Part shown: positions 38,501 to 50,300 of the stretch, piece by piece
Numbering within the stretch: the stretch's first letter is position 1
Layout of the letters: the number at the start of each line of letters is the position of its first letter
Origin: Apostichopus japonicus
Taxonomy: Eukaryota; Echinodermata; Holothuroidea; Aspidochirotida; Stichopodidae
Direction: 5' to 3'
Assembly: GCF_037975245.1 (NCBI RefSeq)
Contig: NC_092563.1
Coordinates: 24,274,960-24,338,959, forward strand
Length of the DNA: 64,000 nucleotides
The notes under the pieces: generated by a model
What the model was told of the DNA's origin: nothing
What the model saw: the letters and a program-made list of their open reading frames with translations, nothing else
Database searches by the model: none
Program-made: the position numbers and the translations under genes

Positions 38501-41500
38501 GATGTAAAAGCTAATCATATGATGAAGCTCTCAAGCTTTAGACAGAGAACACTGTCTCCCCTTGATGTTGTTTTGTAGACATTTGCAGCCTCGTCTTGGA
38601 AAGGCAGCAGTCATTCGAAATTGAGGCTTTCATTTTAACCATTGAATATATAAGCAGCCTGTCAGAACTGCTATTTTGCTTGGACTGAGTTTGCTCACTT
38701 GATTCTGTTCTAATGCAAACAATTTTCAACAAATTTCTGCACATTCAGCTGATAACGAACCGCCTGTTGTGGATTGCAGTGGACGAACAGTTCGTCGGAA
38801 TGCCCCTCCAGGGGCATCAGGGGTTTCGGTGGTTTTACCCTCATGTACTGCTACTGATAACTCAGGGACAGCGAATGAAGTATCACAGTCACCAACATCT
38901 GGTTCATTCTTTCTGATTGGTACCACACCGGTCACCAACACCTTTGTAGATCCAAGTGGGAATCGAGGCATGGGTACATTTGAAGTCATCATCAGTGGTA
39001 AGTGCAAGTTGCCAGTGGTATTTTACCCCCTTTTTGGTTTTACTTTCTATTTTCATCTGCCAACCCAAATTCATTTGGCAAATGGAATTCAAATATGCAT
39101 TTGATAATGATAATAGATGTTTAAAAGTTAAAGGGGCTAAAGTTTTTTTGATATCAAAGTTAAGCAGGCAGGAAAGTTAAAGAAAGAATTCTTTTCTTAA
39201 GGCCAAACAAGTCTCCAAATAACCATTTGTTTATATATATATATATATACTTTTTTATATTTTGGCTGTTAAAGAAACAACAGCTTGTCAAGTTTTGCGT
39301 GATTTCTGTTTCCACGGTCAAAAGAGAGCCTAATTGACTATAACGTCCTTATTCTACAGGTGATAATGAACCGCCTGTTGTGGATTGCAGTGGAATAACA
39401 GTCAACAGGAATGCACCTCCAGGTTCATCTGGGGTTCAGGTGGTTTTACCCTCATGTACTGCTATTGATAACTCAGGAACTGTGTTTGAAGTATCACAGT
39501 CACCGCCATCGGGTTCATTCTTTCCGATTGGTACCACACGGGTCACCAACACCTTTGTAGATCCAAGTGGGAATCGAGGCATGGGTACATTTGAAGTCAT
39601 CATCAGTGGTAAGTGCAAGTTGCCAGTGGTATTTTACCCTCTTTTTGGTTTTACTTTCTATTTTCATCTGCCAACCCAAATTCATTTGGCAAATGGAATT
39701 CAAATATGCATTTGATAATGATAATAGATGTTTAAAAGTTAAAGGGGCTAAAGTTTTTTTGATATCAAAGTTAAGCAGGCAGGAAAGTTAAAGAAAGAAT
39801 TCTTTTCTTAAGGCCAAACAAGTCTCCAAATAACCATTTGTTTATATATATATATATATATATACTTTTTTATATTTTGGCTGTTAAAGAAACAACAGCT
39901 TGTCAAGTTTTGCGTGATTTCTGTTTCCACGGTCAAAAGAGAGCCTAATTGACTATAACGTCCTTATTCTACAGGTGATAATGAACCGCCTGTTGTGGAT
40001 TGCAGTGGAATAACAGTCAACAGGAATGCACCTCCAGGTTCATCTGGGGTTCAGGTGGTTTTACCCTCATGTACTGCTACTGATAACTCAGGAACTGTGT
40101 TTGAAGTATCACAGTCACCGCCATCGGGTTCATTCTTTCCGATTGGTACCACACCGGTCACCAATATCTTTCAGGATGCCAACGGTAACCGAGGACAGGA
40201 TACATTTGTAGTGTTTGTACGAGGCAAGTCATCCCTCTTTCACCTTCTTACTCTTCATCAATGTCATTTCTGTATTTGTGTCTGGTTTTTGCAATCTTTC
40301 TTTTTTGATCTAAAGGAAATGACTCTTCCTATATGCTGATTTTAACAATTGGTTCCCTGCAGACTGTATGTTGGTAGATCTAAATGTCCTGTAATATTTG
40401 ATTCCTAGTTAACTGTCATTGCCTTTATCTTGGTTTAGCAAAGAAGTTCTTTGATAGTCCCTTGGACAAGCAGGTCTTACAGTTTTGATTATCCGAACGG
40501 CAGAGTTGGTTGTCCGAAAAAAAGGCATCCAAATGGCAAAGAATCACTAGCATGTACACTGTAGTAGAGATGTGTAGGTCTGGTGAATAGAACAGCAATA
40601 TGTACACTGTAGTAGAGATGTGTAGGTCTGGTGAATAGAACAGCAATATGTACACTGTAGGAGAGATGTGTAGGTCTGGTGAATAGAACAGCAATATGTA
40701 CACTGCAGGAGAGATGTGTAGGTCTGGTGAATAGAAAAGCAATATGTATACTGTAGGAGAGATGTGTAGGTCTGGTGAATAGAACAGCAATATGTATACT
40801 GTAGGAGAGATGTGTAGGTCTGGTGAATAGAACAGCAGTATGTATACTGTAGGAGAGATGTGTAGGTCTGGTGAAGAGAACAGCAATATGTACACTGTAG
40901 TAGAGATGTGTAGGTCTGGTGAATAGAACAGCAATATGTACACTGTAGGAGAGATGTGTAGGTCTGGTGAATAGAACAGCAATATGTACACTGTAGTAGA
41001 GATGTGTAGGTCTGGTGAATAGAACAGCAATATGTACACTAGTAGAGATGTGTAGGTCTGGTGAATAGAACAGCAATATGTACACTGTAGGAGAGATGTG
41101 TAGGTCTGGTGAAGAGAACAGCAATATGTATACTGTAGGAGAGATGTGTAGGTCTGGTGAATAGAACAGCAATATGTACACTGTAGGAGAGATGTGTAGG
41201 TCTGGTGAATAGAACAGCAATATGTACACTGTAGGAGAGATGTGTAGGTCTGATGAATAGAACAGCAATATGTACACTGTAGGAGAGATGTGTAGGTCTG
41301 ATGAATAGAACAGCAATATGTACACTGTAGGAGAGATGTGTAGGTCTGATGAATAGAACAGCAATATGTACACTGTAGGAGAGATGTGTAGGTCTGGTGA
41401 ATAGAACAGCAATATGTATACTGTAGGAGAGATGTGTAGGTCTGGTGAATAGAACAGCAATATGTACACTGTAGGAGAGATGTGTAGGTCTGGTGAATAG

Positions 41501-44364
41501 AACAGCAATATGTACACTGTAGGAGAGATGTGTAGGTCTGGTGAATAGAACAGCAATATGTACACTGTAGGAGAGATGTGTAGGTCTGGTGAATAGAACA
41601 GCAATATGTACACTGTAGTAGAGATTTGTAGGTCTGGTGAATAGAACAGCAATATGAACGCTGTAGGAGAGATGTGTAGGTCTGGTGAATAGAACAGCAA
41701 TATGAACGCTGTAGGAGAGATGTGTAGGTCTGGTGAATAGAACAGCAATATGAACGCTGTAGGAGAGATGTGTAGGTCTGGTGAATAGAACAGCAATATG
41801 AACGCTGTAGGAGAGATGTGTAGGTCTGGTGAATAGAACAGCAATATGTATACTGTAGGAGAGATGTGTAGGTCTGGTGAATAGAACAGCAATATGAACG
41901 CTGTAGGAGAGATGTGTAGGTCTGGTGAATAGAACAGCAATATGTACACTGTAGTAGAGATGTGTAGGTCTGGTGAATAGAACAGCAATATGAACGCTGT
42001 AGGAGAGATGTGTAGGTCTGGTGAATAGAACAGCATTATGTATACTGTAGGAGAGATATGTAGGTCTGATGAATAGAACAGCAATATGTACACTGTAGAA
42101 GGGATGTGTAGGTCTGGTGAAGAGAACAGCAATATTTACACTGTAGGAGAGATGTGTAGATCTGGTAAAGAGAACACCAGTTATGGACCAGTGGTATGGT
42201 AGGCTTGTCCACTGTTTTATGCTTTATTTCAGTATCTCCAAGGTGATGGTGGGTGATAAATCTTTGTCGTATCACCCATTTGAGGGGATTTACTTACAGT
42301 TGAATCTAAATTTGATATAAGCAAGTGGTCGCTGCCGGACACCCCCAAAGCTGTTTTTAGTCTTCAGAACTGAATTTTGGATGACTGGGATGTCTGGAAG
42401 AACATTAACAATTTGACCAATATAATTATACATAGTCACATCATTGGATATATCTGCACAATTGTTATGAACAGATTAAATGTTGTATGACCTCAGTCTC
42501 GTATTACTGGTCTAATAACTTTAAATATTCCTTACATTTAACTTACAATATTGATTATCACAAAAATTGGTTTGCTTTTTTAATATTTTTATTTTAATAA
42601 GAATTATATGAATTATTGTTCATGTGAGCCATTGCCATAAAGACAACCATTGCCATGAAGTCTTTATTCATTTATCGATTACTTTAATCTTTTGCAAACA
42701 TTGTCTCCTGTGCTGAACATTCACATCCTCTCCATAGTGGATATGTAAGGATATGAGCCTTTTAATATCTTCTCAAGCAAGCCTTAGGGTGACAGACTGA
42801 GTGTTTATTAAAGGGGTATTCACTGTTCTTTGTATTGGAACCTTCCTTTTCTCTCAGTGGATAATGAGCCTCCAGTTGTTAATTGTGACGGTCTCAGTTT
42901 CTCCAGGACTGTCCCAGCCGGAACCCAAAGTCTTGTGGTTCCTAATCTACCGGACTGTACTGCTACAGATAATTCTGGAACAGTCTTGCCTCTGCCCCAG
43001 AACCCACCACCAGGTACACCATTCTCTGTCGGACCGACGATGGTTGGAAACACTTTTGAAGATCCAAGCGGCAATCGGGCAACAGGATTTTATACTGTGA
43101 CGATCATTGAAGGTCAGTTTGAAGCCTATATATAGTTTAAACAGCTGTTTGTTTTATTTTATTACAAGTACTTAGCCATACAACATTTTTTATCAGATCA
43201 GACCTCAAGTTTCTGTCTCAATATTTGATAATCCCATTTGCCAAATCCAAGCACATCTGCTACCACTTAAAAAAACATGCCTTTGTTATTTATGTAAGAT
43301 GCAATATACATAGTGAAGTTCTAGGCACTTTTGACCACTATCATGGGCAGATATTGTCTATTAGCTGCTCGCTGGACGCAAAAGCCATCGCACTGCCACA
43401 CGTCCAATGTGGTGGAGATTTTCGCAGCACAGCTGAACATTAGTACTTGCAGATAATGTCTATTAGTGGCTGGCTAGACACCAGAGCTTTTGTTATGTCA
43501 CACATCTATTGTGTTGAAAGTTTCTAGGCGAGGCTGACCATTATAACATTCAGATATTGTCCATCAGCTGCACAGAGTAGATTCAAAATTGCAGAATTTC
43601 TCTGAAAACTTGATCTGTAATCTTCTTTCTGTAATCTTCTTGTTTCATCCATTTGCAATCTTATTTTTTATTTAAATATGACAAATTTAGTCAAATTGTT
43701 GAATAAAGCAGCTGCTGAAATAATAAATTGAATACTTGGAAAGAGCTGCTTAAACTGAAATTGCATCCTGTAATTTTGTTATCTGAAAGTCACAGAAGAT
43801 GTTTCAAAACAGGGAAACTGGGTGTCTTTTTTCAGACCTTTAAACATTGACACAAACCCAGCTACCAATCTTTCATAGCTGATGTACCTAGCTCAACCAA
43901 TGTACATGTAAGCAGCAGGGCTGAAGTAATTAATCTCAAACTGTTCCACACTTGATAGCTATCTTGGACTGAACTTTTTTTTTGAACTAGTGAAAGAGGA
44001 AAGCCAAAGTTTTTTGATCAAACATTTAATATTGACACTAAGAGAATAGAAAACATTCCTACCATAATTGTACAATAGTGTTGTTGTACAACATGGAAAT
44101 GAAAATGGTGGAGATTATCAAAGGCCTAGTATCAATTAGTCTGTGCATTGACCATTACACCAGTCCTAAGTTAACACTCACATTGCACATAACCATACCA
44201 GGAGGAACCATACCCTTCGATCTGACTATTAAGCTTTAATTTGATGGCTTGAATGATCCTGACAGCAATGGGATATTATTGAGCAGTTTGAAAATATATA
44301 TCAGCTTATTTAATAGTGAATCAGGCAGTAATATAAGAAAGGTACAATTATATACACATATATA

Positions 44365-44397
<33 letters not shown>

Positions 44398-47300
44398 CGC
44401 AGGTAATAATGGTTGGCCCTGTCACAGCTTTTTCGCAGCATGTTTGGAATAATGACATATGTAGTTGTATTGTTTTCTACTTTCTCCCCTCTGTTGTAAC
44501 CATAAGATGCTTTCTTAACATTTTGATAGATCGTCCACGGCTTCAGATTATCTGTCCCACCAATGCTGTAGCCAAGTGCCAGACTAACTCTAATGCTATC
44601 ATTGGACTTTGGAGTGATCCTGACTGCACAGGAGGAGTACAACCTATAACCACCAGCTGCAATCCTTCCTCTGGCAGTGATATCAGCTCAGGACAAACAT
44701 TTGCAATCTGTACCTGTGTAGATAATGCAGGAGAGACTGAAACCTGTTTCTTTAATCTACCTGCAGGTTAGAGACTTATTTTAACACCATTACAAGAAAG
44801 CCATTGTACATGTGGCTGCCATTTTCTCAATGTGAGATATCACAATTTTATTGGAAGGTGAAACCTCCTAGTTATTATTTGTTTTACTTTTCAATGTTCT
44901 TTCTTGGTGCAAAAACAAAACAATATTGTTCATCAAATCAGTGCCAAGTGAATGTAGGTTTTTTTACTGCCTTTTAATATTTCAACAAGAAAGTATCAAT
45001 AAGCCTTTATCTAAGAAAATATCAAAGTTATTAATATGTTTAGATAAATAATGATTATTCCAAAAATAGTGTGTGTTTTTTTTTTCATTTCTAGACTAAA
45101 GACAAGTTTTCAGTATGCCATGTGAAGACGCATCTGAGCCATCCTTACTTTGAAATAGAATTAACGTTTCTTTAATTGTGTGGGTAGTTGTACATTCATT
45201 TGACTTCTTACACAAAGATTGGTGATGATCGTTCTGCTTTTGCTTCCCATTGAATCTAAAAATATTCTTTTGTATTCCTCATTTTTATTTGACATTAAGC
45301 TGAGAATATACCTCCCACGGTTGACTGCAGTGGTCTGGACATTACCAGGATGGCTCCATTTGGTGCATCTGGTGTTACTGTTCTACTACCATCATGTAGA
45401 GCCTCAGATAACTCTGGAACTGTCCTACCCATGAACCAATCTCCAAGATCGGGATCATTTTTCACTATTGGTTCCACCACAGTCATAAACACCTTTGAAG
45501 ATGCCTGTGGCAACACAGCTACAGATACATTCATTGTTACAGTAAATCCAGGTTTGTATTAATATGAAATCATAGTGTAATAATTTTGTAAATTATTGTA
45601 TGTAGTTGATTGAAAGAAATATGTATCTTTATAGTTTAGTTCAATCAATCCCCAGGATTAGTAAGGCTGTATGTATTCATTTAAACACTTTCTGTGTGTG
45701 AAGTTTGTATATAGACAATGTCTTATACAGAATCTTCTCATTTGAATGAATGTTCAGAGAAGTAGGTGGCATGTCTGTAATAACTTGCCCACACTGATGA
45801 TCCTTATATAAAGTAAATGATTAATAGGAAACCTGTTAAACTCTAGACAACAGAAAAGATCATTTTACTCCGCTCTTTTCCTTGAACTAAAGTTTACCCA
45901 ATCATTTACATACATAATCACATATACAGCCAAAGTGCTCATGAAATTCCATCCCTGACGCTTTCTGGGTTGTATCGAATAAAACAGAGGTGTTTTCCTT
46001 CATTGCACACCATACTAGATACGATGGCTTCTATAACTGGCACCCCCAGCAAAAGAAATGGCTAAGTATATATTGTGGAGTGTTAGCTCAAAGGTTAACA
46101 CCGGTGCCTTCCAATATTAAGGTCCCCGGTTCGAGTCACTCCAAGATTAATGTATGTTGTCCAGTTACAGAGTTGCTGACAATTCATAATCATGGACGTT
46201 AAATATGAATGTAAGAGACTGACTTCGGTCAGCTTGCGGCTTTGATAAGCCAATGAGGCTTCTTCGCAAGTTCCTGCTTACAGGAGGATCTAAAATACAT
46301 TCATACATACACCCTTACACACATGCACTGATTAAGGGCAGGATAGCTCAGTCGTTAGAGCTGCACCGGGCTAGTAATCCAGAGGTCACTATTTGGAATC
46401 CTGTTCCAGCCATATTTCTTTGTTCTTTTCAAAAAAATATCTTCTGTCTGTGCATCACATACAATATTTCAATTATGAAACATTGATATACTTTATTTTT
46501 GGTGCTTAGAAGTGTAAAACAAAAAAACATTTTACAAATAATAAAGTTGTCTCATATTTGTTGTCATCTCAGCATATACACTTATTAGATGTAAAACAAC
46601 CATATGTGAACTTCTTGTAGAAACTTGTAGATGAACTTTAAGCTGATTAGGTAGTGAGTTTACGTTTAAATCTTGTATCAATATTTTTGGCCCTTCAAGA
46701 GATTCGTCTCGTAGATATTACCTGCCCCTCTGATGGGACAGGTGGGAATGAGGTGGCCCCTGGTACTTTCATTGCTACCTGGAGCAACCCAATCTGCACA
46801 GGGAGTTCAGGTACCTTGTCGACATCCTGTGACCCTGCATCAGGTACTCCTGTCGGACTTGGCACTACAGTCGTCAGATGTTCGTGCACAGACGTCAGAG
46901 GGCAGAGGGATGAATGCACCTTTGCCATCTTCAATGGTTAGTCTTGATTTTACAATTCCATTTGGCACAGAAAATCTGGAGATTGTGATCCATAAATTGT
47001 ATTCGAGGTTAAGAATAATGGCGACGAAACGAGAGAGAGAGAAAAAAGGAAAATAAAACAATTCACAATGTCAATGTCAGGAAATCAACAAAAGTACAAA
47101 TCAGAAGGAGATTAAAAGTCACTTTTTGTTTCAGAATATTCAGGAAGAAGTGATATTTTGTGCATGTTGAAAATTATATTATGGTACCCTAATACAGTGA
47201 ACGATTTGCAACTACATGCCAGAATTGCCAGAGTTATCTGATGACATAAAATAGGCCATAATTTGCACGGCCTAATGGCGGTATACCTAATACACTTCAT

Positions 47301-50300
47301 ATCTGGCATGCGCCACCAATTCGCAGGTTGTCATTTTAGGTGGGCAAATTTTCCCCGGATTAAAAATTCTGTCATACTTAAGCCGCCAGGACACGGGACT
47401 TCCCAGATGCCTGGTTTCATTGTTTCTCATGCTACAGACTTTATACACTGGACCATATAATGCAATGGTTAATCAATTTGTTTAGATCTTCACTGTGACA
47501 ATTGATTGAGTCTTGAATTATTTTGTGTTAGACATAATGGCAACCGGTTAATTGGGGTGTTAAATATGCTTGCCTTGATTTTTGATATTACTTGATGATG
47601 CCAAGTGAATACTGTATTATTAAAATCCCTCCCAAAGAAACTTATGTTGGAAGAACTACATCAGTACAATGATATCAGTAAGAGGACTTTACTCCTTCTG
47701 AACAGAGGTCACAGCTCTATCAAATTATGAGATGTAAACGACCAAGTTTGTAGTGTGAATCAATCATTGTGTTCATGTTAAATTTAAGGAAAGTTAGCAA
47801 GAAGAAAATGTATTGTCAAATTCTTAAAAAAATCTGAGAAATGATCCAGCCCATAATGAAAAAATCTGAGAAATGCTAAAAATGTCAAATAAAGTGAGTG
47901 TGACATCGCTGTTCAAGTTGAGATTTTCATATGATGTGAATGAGGATCTTCTTTTCCCCTTGATGTTGCAGTTTCTCTCTTATCTGATAATTAAAGTCTT
48001 AAATCGACGAGTTTTAGCATTGCTTTTTTTCCTCTATAAAGCTGATGTGATGCCACCCTCAGTAGATTGCTCCGGTCGCGATGAAGTCGTGATGGTGCTG
48101 CCACCAGCCCGCGGTGCGACGGTCATGTTACCATCATGTGAGGTTTCTGATAATTCTGGCTCTTCATCGCTGGTTCGTCAATCACCAACGTCCGGTTCTT
48201 TCTTTCCACTCGGTACTACACCGGTTACTAACGAATATGCAGATGATAGTGGTAACCGAGGTTCTGATGTGTTCACAGTAACCGTCGTTGGTAGGTTTAT
48301 TGAGAAGATATTCAAGTATTAACCCCAAGACTTCGGACTTAAACTTTAAAAGTTGTCTCACAGGGGAAAAAAAGATAATATAATTTATAGGAAGCCAGAG
48401 GTACAGGTTTGAACACTTATTGTTCTTTGAACATCTTAGGGCTGCGGTCTTTTCATGGTTGTAGAATTGAAAAGCAGCCAATGACAAATCTGCAAATTGC
48501 TTCCACCATTTCATTTCATTAACAACATGAAGAAGGGATCATTTCAATTTTAAGAGTTGAAATGCAAATCGAATAGAGTCATTTTGATCCGAATCATAAC
48601 AAGAGAACAAGTCGATCCTAAGTTGTTGAGAACGCTTCATCACAAAATGTCAAAAAACTAGGGACAATAACCCCCTTCTCTATTCAGAAAAAGAGTATGG
48701 TGGAGAATTAAACCACTGTTGCAACTTGATCATAGTTCCTTTTGTCTTTTTCCTTTTAGTTTTTGTATAATATTGTGCGAAAACATTGACGACATGCCGA
48801 GACGTATTTTGAAGATCTGTAACCTTATCCCTATCAGATACAAGATATGTCGCAGAGCGACATAGCTACAGCAATTTTTTCGATATCTGCGTATCTTTAA
48901 GAAAAATCAGCAGCTTTTTGTTGTGACGAGTTCGAATTACTAACCTACATTTCAATTTGATGGTCCGAGTAAAGTCTTGAGTTTAGTTTAAGTGATAAAA
49001 TAGCGCCAGATAATGTATGTATGTATGTATATTAGATCCTCCTGCAAGCAGGAACTCGCGAAGAAGCCTCATTGGCTTATCAAAGCCGCAATGCTGACCG
49101 AAGTCAGTCTCTTACATTCATATTGTCAAAATATTGCCGCTCTCTATGCTGGTAGTTAATTTATTTCGGCGATCCAGGGAAACTTCTTCAACTGACAGGG
49201 AATTTTGAGGAGTAGAATGTTTATCTAAAAACCTCAATTATTTCTGATCTGTTACACTTATAGTTGTTGACATTGAAGGCCCTGATGTTACCTGTGCAGA
49301 CATATTGCGTACAGTACCATTTGGACAGTCTGGTGCCATCGTACAACTTAACACTTGCACAGCAGTGGATAACTCTGGGAGACCTCCTTCTCTGCTCTCC
49401 TACCAACCAACATCAGGTTCATTTTTCCCGATAGGAAGCACGGAAGTGAGGGTGATATTCTTAGATGATGCAGGCAACTCTGGAACGGACACTTTTAACG
49501 TTATCGTACAAGGTAAAGTGCTTCTCACATTGTATGCCATTTCTAAGGTTTATCAATAAAGTTAGTTATTAGGCGGTTGAGGTACAGGGTATTGATGTAA
49601 CTGATGGGAGGAGGTGGGGGGGGGGAAGGGAGGAGTGGGTAAGGGGGAAGTAAACTGTTGCTAATGCTTTAGATTTGGTAGGTTAAAAAAAAAAAGAAGA
49701 AGGGCTTTGAAGGTGGTGGGATGAGATTATAATGCCATGTGGGAGTTTGAAGCATCCACTAATGTTAAATTGAATTCCTTTATATTTTAAAGTCTGCGCT
49801 AACCTGACAAAGATGTCAAATTAGGGATACACCAAGAAACTGGTCTGGTTGGACCCATCGGGCCGATAATGATATCTGCCGGATCTACAAAAAGTCAAGC
49901 CGGATTCATTTCTCATATCTGCTTAGAATTCTACTACCTTCTGAGAATATTTTCAGAAATTTGGGGGCTAAAGGAATGGAAGTTTTTCTTCAGTTTATTA
50001 TGATATCTTTTTCTCTGACTTCATTTCCTCTTAGACAAATCCTGTTCGACCTCTGGCGTTATACTTTGTGAAATTTAAGTTACTTCACCTTTTTATTCCC
50101 CACATATATATTCCTCTTTTTTTTGGTTCCCAAGCATCTAGCACTCCTCCAAAATATATTTGGCGGCTTTAAAAGGGTTGCGACCCCACTTTGCATACCG
50201 GGGATCAAATCGATACAAGAGGATTGTAATTGATTACCTTCCATACTTTGTAACGTAAAAGTAAAAGATTTGGTAAAATGCATCCCGGGATAGTTAAGTT

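Noticed and set aside
40425-42132. Minus-strand open frames of 204 and 547 codons with repeated [12 protein letters not shown]
   Set aside because: They coincide exactly with the 48-bp minisatellite, whose unit is a multiple of three. There is no start context, no domain, and a shift where a unit lost 2 bp.
44310-44642. Minus-strand frame over the HYR17 exon
   Set aside because: Shadow of the plus-strand exon and an adjacent TA run.
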